Shown here: in pieces, positions 38,620 to 49,669 of the stretch
How the letters are laid out: every line of letters starts with the position of its first letter
Numbering within the stretch: the stretch's first letter is position 1
Source: Lycorma delicatula
Taxonomy: Eukaryota > Arthropoda > Insecta > Hemiptera > Fulgoridae
Direction of reading: 5' to 3'
NCBI RefSeq assembly: GCF_047948215.1
Contig: NC_134457.1
Coordinates: forward strand, 82,797,398 to 82,861,397
Length of the DNA stretch: 64,000 nt
Made by a program: the position numbers and the translations under genes
Notes under the pieces: model-generated
Database searches by the model: none
Told to the model about the DNA's origin: nothing
The model's input: the letters and a program-made list of their open reading frames with translations, nothing else

Positions 38620-41050
38620 ACTGCGATAGGCAATCACTGATCTGGCAAACACATTTGGAAATTCATTCAAGACAATTTTACTTTCATCATCGTACTTTTC
38701 TGAGTTTGTAGATTAAGTTGCAGGTAAAAAATATCCCGTTTGTTGGAAACTCGCAAAATGAATTTAACGTACCCGTTTCTTATGTTGAGCTAAGGTATGC
38801 TTTGAATATATCTCGTGATGCCAACTCCAGAAATGATAATTTCTGGAGGAGGCATAGCTCAGTATGTTATCACACCTCCCAGATAACGCTAATCCCTAAC
38901 AAATAACGACATGTTTTGTTATCTATAATAGGATGTTCTCTGATCAGGTGTTTCCAGATGTTTGGTCAGAGGTACTGGTATTTCCTGCACTGAAACCTGG
39001 TAAGGATAAATCATGCCCTGCAAGTTGTAGTCCTAGCTCCTTGATCAGAGCCCTGTGCAATGTGTTGGAAAGAATGGTAAACCGTCGTCTAGTGTGGTAC
39101 CTTCAAAGAAACGCCCTGATTACCGCAGAACCATGCAGTTTCCACCAGGGTAGATCATCTGTTGATTACATAGTTGCCCTGGAAGCTGCTATTCAAAACA
39201 CCTTTTTATTATGCCAGTGCCTAATTGCTGCATTTTTCAATTTTCAAAAAACGTATGCCACGGCATGGTGGAGAGGAATCCTAAATGCACTTCATGAATG
39301 GGTTATACAAGGTAATCTCCTCACATTTATCAGGGGTTTCCTCAGTACTCGGTTATCTGAAAGGTTCACACAGGAAAATGAAGTACCTCAGGGAAGTGTC
39401 GTCGTTGTTAGTTTGTCATAGCCATAAACAGTATAACAAACTGCATTCAAAAACCTGTTGTGTTATTTATTTGCACACGATTTTTCTATTTATGTAGCAT
39501 GTAGAAAGTTAGCTATAGGTGAGAGGCTGCTTCAAAACACAATAACCCACTTAGTTTTGTGGTGTAAATCTACTGGATTTTTACCTGGAAAAAATGAAGT
39601 GCAGTTGAGAGGACATGTTGGTCCTCAACTGTATTTACATGATGAACCAGTTGAAGCATGCACACAGGGTAAATTTCTAGAAATATGGTTAGACCAACGA
39701 CTAATAACAGATTTGAAAGAGCTGAAGGTAAAATGTCTAAAAATGTTAGACTTGCTTAGGGTTTTTCTAATACCTGTTGGGAAGCTGATCGTATATGCAT
39801 GTTGTACTTCTACTGAACTCTGTTCTGTTCCTGTTTAGACTAGGGCTGCGTGGCTTGTCATCAGCATGGGCCACCGCTCCAAGGGTGCTCGATACAGTTC
39901 ATCATTCATTCGTCCGTCTTGCTGCAGGTGCTTTTCACTCAAGCCCTGTGGTAAGTATTCTGGTGGGTCATATCTTTGGAATGGGTAGAAGCAAATGATA
40001 TGTTCCTGTGTGGCTCAGATTAAAGCACAACCTACACATCCAACTTTTGATGTGGTATTCTCCAACCAGCATGTTAAATCAATACCAGGAACAGCAGAGA
40101 TCTACTGCTCCGCTTGCCATCAGAGCTCAGCTCTAAATATACAATCCAGTGCCTTACTGTTGCTTCATGTTATTACTCCTCTTGGCAGCCTTCTCTCATT
40201 AATTACTGCTTTGATATTAAAAAGAACACAAATCCGGTTATTTTGCAAAACAAATTGTATATTATTATGAATGGCATGAATCCTGATGTTGCAGTTTGTA
40301 CAGATGGTTCTAAAAATGTTACTTCTGTTGGCTGTTCTTTTGCAGTAGGCAACAAAACAAACATGTTTCTATTCAGTATTTTTGTTTTGGCACTTTTCAC
40401 TATTAATAAGGCCCTATGTGCAATTAGCCCAACATTTTGACATCTGCTTGTTTGCCTGGATTCCATGAGTGCCTTATAGGCAATTAGTGATATACTCCAG
40501 ACACCCTATTGTTTGTGAGATTCGGTGTGTTATTTTACAAATGACTAGACGTAGTACAACTATGAGATTCTGCTGTATCCCCCAAACATATAGAAATTTC
40601 AGGTAATGAGCAAAAGAGGCTTGTTTTCAGTTTACGTTTACCAATTTTGTTGATTCTAACAATCTTATCTGTTTTTTGAAGAGGGTTGTTCATGACGAGT
40701 GGAATGAACAATAAATTTTTCCCCATTAAGAACACTATTTCATCATGGAGCTTCTGATGCAGAAATAATCAAGAAGAGGTTATTATATACTGTTTACGAA
40801 TAGGGCACACTACGCTCAGTCAATGGATACACCCCTTTGTGTTGGCTGCAGCTGCCAAATAACAGTGCACCACATCCTAGTGGATTGTATCTGTTATGTG
40901 GCACTGCATCGCAAGGTTAACCAAGGGGTTAGCATGCAAATTATTGTAGGGGATAATGAAACGTTATCATAGGTTTTACGATTTCTTAGGGCTGTCTGTT
41001 TACAATCAAATATTTGAATTACTGTAGTGAGTTTCAGCTATTCATGCCAA
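38620..41050 (+). mobile_element. I-type non-LTR retrotransposon (LINE) ORF2 relic
   Basis: A string of broken frames in collinear order. ITDLANTFGNSF and ELRYALNISRDANS lie at the polymerase entry. Reverse transcriptase follows: VFPDVWSEVLVFPALKPGKD, SLIRALCNVLERMVNRRLVW, CSFHQGRSSVDYIVALEAAI, EVPQGS, then FAHDFSIYVACR, where the family has F.DDF.IY. Further on are KFLEIWLDQRLI, LDTVHHSFVRLAAGAFHSSP, an RNase H start (VAVCTDGSKN..SVGCSFAV, about 40,290) and a terminal zinc-type region (GHTTLSQS, VGCSCQITVHHILVDC, about 40,810-40,880). RNase H together with this polymerase style suggests the I group. One Asp of the FxDD box is His here. The endonuclease is not recognised. Confidence 0.88.
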
Positions 41051-42090
41051 CTGCAGTAAAGGAGGATGATTATTTTATTATTTGAATTGAGTATTATAAC
41101 ATGATACATCTTTTTTTATTACAACAATTACATCGTATCTGGGCAATGATAATGCTTAAGCATTTTTTGACCAGAAAAACAAAGATTTTGGTCCTTTGCT
41201 GTTATTTTTTTATTTCCATAGTATTTACAATCAAAAAACCATAAAATTATGTAGTTTTACTTTTGTACATTAATTATTATTTAAAATTTGATATAAACAG
41301 GAATTAATAATTTTGAATACATTTATTTAATAACAATGTAAAACTTTGTATTAAACCTAAATTAGTTTTTAATAAAAATTTTCAAAATTATTGGTTGTTT
41401 GATTTTTTTCAAAATTATTGATTTCAGTGAAACGGAGAATTATAAATGATTTCAGTGAAACGGAGAATTATAAAAATTATGTTCATTCATTTAGTTTTGA
41501 AATGTATAAATGAATTATTTACATGTAAGCATTTAAATTATTTAAATGTTATATATATATATTTTTAAATAATATCCTTCAGATTACCACCAATTTTTTG
41601 TAGACACTACAAAAAAATTATGGGGAATTTATAAAACTTTGTTAAATAAAATACACATCATACTTTGCAGCAATTTCATAGAAATTTTATTTACTTTAGC
41701 TGGATTCAGCTTTTGAATTATATGTTGGACTGAATGACTGGATTTTCAAACATTCCCTTAAAGAAATAAAAGAAACTCTGGAAGGTTGGTCATTCAACTT
41801 GGCTGGGTACATGATGTATCCATGTACATAAGGAAGTAAATTGGTTAGGGAAAAGTTATGCCAAACTGCTTTACGAACAAATAAGTCACCTTAAGCTTCA
41901 TCTTTTTGAGAAAAAAAGATTATTTTAGGTGAAAAATGAATTCAGGAACTAGAATGGTACCTAATGTATGTAAAAAGGAAGTATTCTAATCACAAGATAA
42001 ATACTATTACTAGAGTGTATCTTGTGTTTATAAATTTACAAGCTTTTGTTTAAAAAAAACTTACTTTCTTAAAAAATTATAGTAGCCAAC
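41051..42090. other. Intergenic AT-rich DNA with a 28-bp tandem repeat
   Basis: ATTTCAGTGAAACGGAGAAT occurs twice, 28 bp apart, near 41,425-41,475. Nothing else recognised. Confidence 0.6.
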
Positions 42091-42570
42091 TCATCCAACC
42101 AGACAACAGTGCTTTTTATCTAATACAGTTTTTATCTAATTTGACACAATAATTAGGCTAAACATCCACATCTGGACAAAAAAGGTGCTCTTCCACCATG
42201 ATAATAGGCCTCTACACATGTCTCAGGTGGTTACTGTAAAACTCCATGATCAACTTTTGGTTATGTGAAAGGATTCAGCTTTCAGCAATTACTTCCTCTT
42301 CCCAAACTTGAAGAAATGTCTCTAGATGAAGTCTCACTTCAAATGATGAAATCAAAGCTGAAACAAACACTTATTTTGCAGAATTAGACAGATCGCATTA
42401 TTCTGAAGATATTAAAGAGTTGGAAGGTTGTTGATGTAATGTATCAAATTGCAAGGTGAATATATTGAAAAATTAAAAAAAGGTTTCTGAAAAATCTTGT
42501 GTTTTCTTTGTCAGGCTGAGCGAGAACTTTTCAAACGACTCTGTTGTGTTTTATACATCTAATTTTATTA
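42090..42570 (+). pseudogene. mariner transposase, C-terminal half, decayed
   Basis: Reads FHHDNRPLHMSQVVTVKLHD (second catalytic block), then SNYFLFPNLKKCL, ETNTYFAELDRSHYSEDIKELE-like pieces, and LQGEYIEKLKK at the end. This matches the SETMAR-type mariner order. The third catalytic Asp (family: PSDYFLFPNLKK) is Asn here. Frameshifts and stops are frequent. GAGAACTTTTCAAACGACTC at about 42,527-42,545 may be the end of the element. The N-terminal half was not found. Confidence 0.8.
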
Positions 42571-42605
42571 ATTTAGCAGTTTTTCTTGTATTTATATTTT
42601 AAATT

Positions 42606-42720
42606 AGCTGATCAGGGCTTGCTTTGCTCTAGCCTTCCTACCCATCTAGCCAGGACACTAGCTGGACCCCACTGTGTTGATTATCCTCATGCTTGTGAAA
42701 ATATTGATAAATAACGATTT
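42606..42720. repeat. Dispersed repeat, also at 57,490-57,600
   Basis: TTAGCTGATCAGGGCTTGCT and, 80 bp on, TCATGCTTGTGAAAATATTG recur as TTAGCCGGTCAGGGCTCGCT and TCATGGTTGTGAGAACAATA near 57,487. Both are followed by ATAAATAA-type sequence. Both lie next to Helitron helicase remains, so it is probably part of a Helitron-linked element. Confidence 0.75.
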
Positions 42721-42974
42721 AGTCCAATTTTTAAAAAGTGTCAGTGTATTGTAATTTCATCAGGTTTTAGAATAGTTGATCCCAATCTTAAAAATAGTAT
42801 AAAAATAGTTATAAAATAGTATTAAAAATAGTTATAGCTGCTTACTCATTCTTCATAAAGGTAAAAATGTATTTTGCACAGTTCTTAGTGTTACCGTACC
42901 AAACACCACAAGAAGGTGACTGTACTTCTCATTTTTTTTTTTAAATTAATTTTATGTTTTTAATTTTTTATTGT

Positions 42975-43160
42975 ATTTTTTATGGAATAGTTTAACAACA
43001 TAATCTTAAGGATGAACTTGATACAATATTTACTGCTTTTCTCTCTGGAATGTATATATATATAGATTGATCCCACAGGAGACTGGAACAAGCCACATAC
43101 AGTTGCCCTTGCAAAAAGCATTATCCTGCAAGTGGGGAGACAAACCACTTGAAGCATCTA
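42975..43160 (-). pseudogene. Helitron Pif1-like helicase, extreme C-terminus
   Basis: The minus strand reads LQGQLYVACSSLLWDQSIYI and then ERKAVNIV. The family reads SHGQLYVACSRVG...LYIYI and ...K.VNIVYKEVL at its very end. The QLYVACS core is exact. Only this last part is left. Confidence 0.8.
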
Positions 43161-43856
43161 CTCTTGGGATTTATTTATTGTTTCTGAAAAAGCAACTTTA
43201 CATCATCTAAAGCTACTTTCTTGATAACTGAAAGAGATATTGAAAAAGACACAGACTTTTTTGAGAAAATTTAATTCTAAATACTGCAAGTGATCTTCGA
43301 ATTTGATATGACCATAGTTTGGCCATAGCAAAGTTGAATATCAGCAAGGAACATAATTCGGTTATTACCCCAAGCCATTAAAACTGCCACCACTTTGAAA
43401 CTGTGAAATATTTCATAATAGCAATAGTCTTGTGTTCTTTTCATTATAAAAACTATGTTCATGCAAAATTTCAGCTTAATCGGTTAAGTAGTTTTTTTGA
43501 ATGAAAGATTTTTGTGTATGTTATTCCATTTTGTATTTTATGATGCTGCTGTGACTGAAGTATTAAGTTTCCGTTATTGTGTAAAGTAAGACTAGAGTTG
43601 TTTTTTTTCTACAGAGAAGGTCACGCTTAACATTCCGAATTTGGATCTACATAACATATAATTTGTACTGATCTGGATAAAATATTAATTTTATTTATTA
43701 AAAATTGATGATTATATAATTTTTTCCATTGATTGTGGTGTACAACACAATTATTATTAATTTCTAGTAAGGTTCCCTCTTTTATTAAAACGAGCTCTTA
43801 TAATTGTTTTTATAACGATTCATTCTTTTATACCGCTTTGATATATTTTTATTTTA
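43161..43856. other. Intergenic DNA, possible transposon tail
   Basis: Contains GCAAAATTTCAGCTTAATCG at about 43,463, a phrase recurring in altered form near 53,975, 57,405 and 62,110. No coding content recognised. Confidence 0.5.
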
Positions 43857-45080
43857 CGAGGGTAAGTCAATGATTATCCGCAATATAGTTATAAATTTTA
43901 TTGCAATAGGAAACATATATGTACATCATTTTTCAACATAGTCCCCTTGCATTTCAAGCACAAGCTTCCTGATGCCCTCATAAGAGAAGGATTTTGGTTA
44001 TGCTGCGAGCCAGGAATGCACCGCTTCTTTCACTCTTTCGTCCGAGGTAAATCGACGGCCCCTTAATGCCTCTTTGACTGGACGAAACAAGTGGTAGTAA
44101 GAAGGGGAAAGATCAGGACTATACAGAGGGTGAGCCAGTACTTCAAAGTTGAGTTTCTGGAGCGTTGGCAGCAGTATTTGGTCGGGCCATTGTCGTGTAA
44201 TAACACAACACCTCTCGACAGCAGTCCTCAGCGTTTGCTTCGAATTGCAGGCTTCAGCTTGGCATCTCATTGTAACGCGCACTGTTTATTTTCGTGCCCT
44301 TTTCCTCATAATGTTTTAGTACTGGGCCTTGTAAGTCCCAAAAAACTGTAAGCATCAGTTTTCTTGCGGATGGTTGAGTCTTGAACTTCTTTTTGCAGGG
44401 CGAATTTGGATGTTTCCATTCCATACTCCGTCGTTTACTCTCCGGCTCGTAATGATGGATCCGTGTATCGTCACCACTGATGATTCTGTCTAAGAATGGT
44501 TCGTTACCATAGCGATCCAAATGTTTTTGGCAGATGTCCAAGCGCTTTTGTTTATGCAATTGTGTAAGTTGTTTTGGGACCCATCTTGCACAGACTTTAT
44601 GAAACCCAAGTCTGTTGTGGATGATTTCGTAGGCATAACCGTGACTAATTTGATGATTTGCCGCTCTGCCTAAGAAAACCATGTCACGTGCACGCTCAAT
44701 GTTTTCCTCATTTGTAGCGGTAAACGGTCGTCCGGCTCCTTCGTCATGCGTAACACTTGTGCAACCATTTTCGAATTTTTCATTCCATTCGTCGACACTC
44801 CGTTGCGGCAACACACTGTTCCCGTACTGTACCGAAAGTCTTCGATGAATTTCGGCCCCTGATACACTTTCCCATCACCTAACGTTGCTCTTCTTTGGTG
44901 CAAACAGAAAGTGGAGCAGCCATGGCTAACGGCAGGGCAGCGATAATAAAGCTAACATAGCAGCATCAAACCTGCACAGACAACAATTAAACCATGCATG
45001 CGTCATCTACGCAACACTACAGTACTACCAACATAAACAAAAATATAACTAAATTGCTGATAATAACTGACTTACCCTCG
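43857..45080 (-). mobile_element. Full-length mariner, about 1.22 kb, dead
   Basis: Left end CGAGGGTAAGTCAATGATTA and the inverse of the right end, CGAGGGTAAGTCAGTTATTA, are near-perfect terminal inverted repeats of about 27-30 bp. They are flanked by TA at 43,855-43,856 and 45,081-45,082. The transposase relic is on the minus strand. Confidence 0.93.
43932..44923 (-). pseudogene. mariner transposase, disrupted
   Basis: Starts MAAPLSVCTKEEQR at 44,923 and meets a stop at once (EEQR then TAG). Continues in other frames: VLPQRSVDEWNEKFENGCTS, ISHGYAYEIIHNRLGFHKVC, FLDRIISGDDTRIHHYEPES (first catalytic block), LMLTVFWDLQGPVL, LNFEVLAHPLYSPDLSPSYY. The second block (HDNA.PHTA in the family) is destroyed by a frameshift. 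The third Asp (PSDYHLF) is Tyr in PSYYHLF. About ten residues before ISHG appear deleted. Confidence 0.92.
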
Positions 45081-45089
45081 TAGCTTACA

Positions 45090-45535
45090 GCATCATTTAA
45101 TGATAAAGCAAATACTGCTTCTTAAAATTATAAGTTTTGTTTAATGTAAGATTAGTAAATAAGAAATATTTTATATCAATCGATAAATAATAACATAAAT
45201 AATATATTATAACGATTTATGTTATATAAATAATACATACTATAAAGATATTTCACGAATATATGCCACCATGACTAATGAAAAACAAGAACTGGCCCAA
45301 CATTTGCCTAGATGGATCGAATGAAATAATAAGTTTACCTTAAATCCACAACAGTGGATTAAAACTTTAACCAAAAAACTTAAAATATTTTACTTCTATC
45401 AGAGCAAAATTACAAAAATACACAATTATAAAATAAAATATAGAGTTGGTTCATAGTAATAATTTAAAATATTTTACATAATTTTATATTTTAAATAACA
45501 ATGGTAAATTAAAAAATAACATATAACAATGGTAA
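45090..45535. other. Intergenic AT-rich DNA
   Basis: No feature recognised. Confidence 0.5.
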
Positions 45536-45540
45536 ATTAA

Positions 45541-45850
45541 ATACCGCGTGATTAAAAAAGCATATAAAAATTTATTTAGACAACTTACTGATTCGATTAA
45601 GGTTTCATTTCATAGCAAAACTATCAAGTTTTGACTCACGTAGTTCAGTAGTACCGAATTTGGCCAACAGGGCTGTCATCAGTGATGTTAAAAATGGATA
45701 CATTTACTGATATGGAAGTACTTGCTGTGTGTTTTGGTTTCACGATTTGCAGTCAGCAACTGCAGTTCAACGTAATTTTCGTGGTTTACGGTAGGGGGCC
45801 TAATGAGGCTCCCTACCGTACAATAGGTACGCATATTAGGCGTACAATTT
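45541..45850 (+). mobile_element. 5' end fragment of a DD41D-type Tc1/mariner, same family as 58.9-59.9 kb
   Basis: From ACCGCGTGATTAAAAAAGCA (likely terminal repeat) onward it is collinear with the reverse complement of about 59,640-59,935. Shared stretches include TTTATTTAGACAACTTACTG (about 45,571), GTACCGAATTTGG and GTTTTGGTTTCACGATTTGC, GTCAGCAACTGCAGTTCAAC. The last lies in the start of the transposase (VFWF..CSQQLQ...). Truncated after about 45,830. Confidence 0.8.
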
Positions 45851-46420
45851 ACGCTTAGCACTCTAATCACTCTGTATAAATAATAAAAAAAGTTTTCCTT
45901 CGGTTTAATATTTAAAAAAAACTTCTGTATTTTATAATTCATATATAGGATTATCAAAAAATGTCTACAATTTTCCAAAATTTAAATCCCTGACCTTAAG
46001 CACAGATAAATTTTTGAAAATTTGTATGTTCTTGTTTTAGTTTTTATTGGAGGACAGTGTTAAATTTAGATGAAACTTTACCTAAGCGAATTTGTTGAGC
46101 TTAATCTGTATGAATATTTAAAAAAAAAAAAAATAATTTTTCACCTCAAAAAAATAAAATATTCTATTTTTTTGAACCCTTTTAATTTTTATTGTTACAA
46201 CAAAAAGATTATTTTTCTTTGTCACTTTAACGATAATTAAAATTTAAGTATTTTTGATCTCTGTAGTTTATCCTGGACCCAAAATAAGAAGCAATTTTTT
46301 TATTACTATCGTAAAAGTTTTATTTTTTAAATATTTTACACATTTTTTTTTAATTTAATTTTTTTTTAACACTTTTATTTATAGTCGCATCAAAAATTAA
46401 AGTCATTAGCGACTTATTAG
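45851..46420. other. Intergenic AT-rich DNA
   Basis: No feature recognised. Confidence 0.5.
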
Positions 46421-46424
46421 TATA

Positions 46425-46918
46425 ATGTGTAATGTGTATAAACGTGTAGTCTTGAACAAACTCATGTTGACCATTACTAAGACGTGTGGCTAATTGAAAC
46501 CCAACCACCAAAGAACGCCACTGACTGTAGGGGCAGTTAGGGCTTACAGAACGGTCTCGACGAAGGCTGCGTTAGTAGTAGCAGGGATGCCGCCGTTAGA
46601 TCTGGTAGCCGAGGAGGTTGTTAAGAGGCCCTACGGCATAGCCGGACTCAGTATGGCCACCCGAGAAGTTAGAGGCGAACAGTTACCCCCCCCCCCCCCC
46701 CGCAAAGGCTGTATCGTGCCAAAAGGCGGGTCTGGTTTCGGGAAATTGGGGTATTGGAAAAAAAACCGCCAAGGAACCCCGGTATACACGATCTAGTTTT
46801 TAAATCCGAATAAAAGTTCAAATCCAACCTTCATTTGGATTTGAACCTGAGAACTTCGACTTCGAAATCGGATGATTTACGATAAGTTTACCACTAGACT
46901 AGACCAACCCAATGGGTT
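46425..46918 (-). mobile_element. tRNA-derived SINE, family 1, copy B, split by a LINE insert
   Basis: The minus strand starts AACCCATTGGGTTGGTCTAG (46,918 down), has a B-box-like AGGTTCAAATCC and a TTTAAAAACTAGATCGTGTATACC middle part. It resumes after the insert with GTTCTTTGGTGGTTGGG and GGTCAACATGAG. Copies A and C run straight through at this point. Confidence 0.88.
46520..46764 (+). mobile_element. LINE (R1-like) reverse-transcriptase fragment inserted in the SINE
   Basis: About 245 bp, much more GC-rich than the surroundings. Reads GAVRAYRTVSTKAALVVAGM, PPLDLVAEE, then TREVRGEQ, matching the thumb region of R1-type LINEs (AYRTVST.AL.V.AG..PLDL...E). It has a C16 run at 46,686-46,701 and ends in A8. 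It is flanked by ACCACCAAAGAACGCC (46,504-46,519) and ACCGCCAAGGAACCCC (46,765-46,780), a 13/16 match fitting a target-site duplication. The rest of the LINE is absent on both sides. Confidence 0.75.
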
Positions 46919-49260
46919 AATTTTTTTTCTTTTGTTAAGGACCACTTCAAAAAAAAGATTACTAAATTGTTCCTACAAAGTAAGGAAGAGCTCATAATCT
47001 AAAATATTTTTATTTGAAATTTGGGAATTTTGATGCCTAAATCTTATTTGGTAATAATCATTACAATAAAAAAGCCCCCATTGATACTGGCCGCAAAATT
47101 AAAAAATAGAAATTTTTTTTGTTACTTATTTAAACGTTTATTATAAAAATAAAAATAAGATTTTTAATGACTGAATTGAAATGAAAAACCTGTGTAAGGT
47201 ATTGTATGGCTTGACCGAACGGAATTTATATTTCCTCTTCTTTTACCAGTAAGCCTACATGATGTGTCGAAAGATTTTTTTTTTATAAACCTACTAGTGT
47301 TACATTATATATGTATATAATACACAATGATTACGGGATGTTGTGGTTTAAGTACTACTACTATTATTATGTTGTTTCGTCATTAACAAACAGGAAAACC
47401 TTCAGTTACAAGTAAATTTATTTATAACTGTAAACTCCACAATAATTTATATTGTAGATTATTCTGATCTACAATAAAACCTTCTGAATGATATTTGGTC
47501 AAGAGTATCAACTACTAAAAAAAAACAAATATTATATAGGAAATATTATAATAAGAACTGTGTACACACATTACAGAAGAACAATATTTTAAAATAATTT
47601 TAAAAAATCAAATTGTGTGAAGAAAATGTAACTGTGTTGGATAGCATATTTTTCTTGTATAGTACAGCATAAAGGTAAAAACATTTATATTAATTAATCT
47701 CGTATTCTTTTAATATCAGACATTACTATTTGATTTTAATTCAATTTTTTTTTTCTAAATAGTTATTTTTCTTCACAATAATGGCAGAATGTTTTAGATG
47801 TAATATCTTAATTTCAAAGTTCTTAATTCGATAATTTAAAGACAGTGTGGCTTGGAAAAATTCAGTACACTTTGTAATTATAAATTTAAATAATTTGAAT
47901 TTATTAAAAGAATTCAAAGTTGCATATTAATCTCATAAAGCAATTATCACTAATTTTTTAACTTTTGCTTATACACATCAAGGATTTAAAAATACTTAAA
48001 TTAATTTAAGAGACCTACGACGATACACGATTATAAATCAAATAATTTACAAGGTATCAAATTATATTATTTAAAATCACATTATATTTGTACCATAATA
48101 TTTAATTATTTTTAATAAATTAAATGAAAACTAAACAATTCTTCATTTTAATATCTTCATCTAACTTAAAGAAGTTATTTACTCATTAAGACAGTTTTAT
48201 TCATATACTTTAATGATCACGGTTTCGTGAAAATTACTGCGGTTTACTCTTTTTTAATGGGATTTTAAGATCATTGAACTTTCTTCCGTCTAATATATTT
48301 TATATTATAGAATTAACTATCATTTAGAGCATCATTAGAAGATCACCTTCGGCGAGTTTATTCTTAGAATTTTTAAGTCTGTCTTCTTTAGTTTAAAATC
48401 TTTTGTTAAAATGAATAAATATGAGCGGGCTTTTTGTTGCTTAAATATTATAAGTTTGATTATAGCGTTAAATGAAATGAAATTTTATCTTTCCATTTTT
48501 AAAAATGTTGAATTCTATATTCTTAAAAAAAATTATTATTTTCAACTAAATTATACTTCATTAATTATTTGGGTTAGTTCCATACCATCGTTTTGGGGTT
48601 TTAAAAAATTATAATAATTAAAAAAATTAATTATCTTTCTGTGTTTGTATATTATCATACCCGTATATTTTTTTTTATTCTATGTAAATTAAGCTTATTT
48701 TAATTTCTAGACCTATAAAATTTTTAACTCGAGCATGTAATATTTTTACAATTATTTGTGCAATACGAGGACAAAAATATGCTACTGTTAAAGCATTAAT
48801 TACATTATTCCTTAGGAAAAAAAACTGAATTACTTCGTTAGTCGTCGTTTATCTTTTACTTAAATTCGGCTGGTTTAGAAATAACTACGACTTTTTAAAA
48901 ATATCAATAAAGAACTAGAAAAAAGTGCTCAATAAAATAAATAGCGCATTGTTGTAATATTATATTATAAACCACGGTCGACAGAAACAAAAATATTCTA
49001 CAGCCTCTTGACCACACTCGTGGGATCATAACGAGGACTGTAGTCATAGTCCAGCATTTTTATTGGCGTAACAACAAGCGTGTTACGTCAATTATCATTA
49101 CAGCTATGATAGGATGTTCTTAAATAAGTTGAGTGATTGTGAATCAACCTAAACGAGGTTGTTATGCGAATTATTTTATACTTTAATGTATACGTGTAAA
49201 TTTAATTATAAAATTTATTGGTTTCTTATTTACACAATTAAATTCTTTTATATAATTAAC
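46919..49260. other. Intergenic AT-rich DNA
   Basis: No gene, transposon protein or RNA gene recognised over 2.3 kb. Confidence 0.55.
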
Positions 49261-49390
49261 TACTCCGCCGATCGCTTCTCTGCCTTTCATTCAGCAGGTT
49301 CGACTCCCAGTCAGGGTTGTCATTTTTCACACGCTACAGAAATTTATCTCTCATCAGCGGTTATAACTGGGCGTTTAGCTTATAGGTGTT
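49261..49390 (+). mobile_element. tRNA-derived SINE, family 2, copy B
   Basis: Good polymerase III B box, GGTTCGACTCCCAGTCAGGG, at 49,298-49,317. It is preceded by CCGATCGCTTCTCTGCC and followed by TTTTTCACACGCTACAGAAA. The region before the B box does not fold as an intact tRNA, so it is a SINE rather than a tRNA gene. Confidence 0.6.
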
Positions 49391-49669
49391 TAAAAAAGAG
49401 AGTAAGTAAATCATTTTGTTTGTTACTCGTAAAAGATTTTGTAATGAAGTTGAAATTCCGATATTTGAGCGTAAAATACAACACTTAAAAACGGCTGATA
49501 TTTTATAAGATTCGGATTCATGGACGTTGTAAAATGTTGTTTTTCCTTAATTTATTTTATTTTTAGAACCTCTTTTTGAATCTCCAGCCACAACTACGGA
49601 TTCCTGGATTCCAAATCCGAAGTATGAAATTTCCTAATTATTTAAAGGAGAAAAGAGCTTAATTTTGTA

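Noticed and set aside
40600..40735. Minus-strand 66-codon frame as a gene
   Set aside because: Lies inside the I-type LINE relic and has no motif of its own.
44091..44351. 86-codon + strand frame
   Set aside because: Shadow of the minus-strand mariner transposase.
46494..46796. Host gene with a proline run
   Set aside because: The proline run comes from a poly-C tract; the conserved part is an R1-like LINE fragment and the ends fall in SINE sequence.
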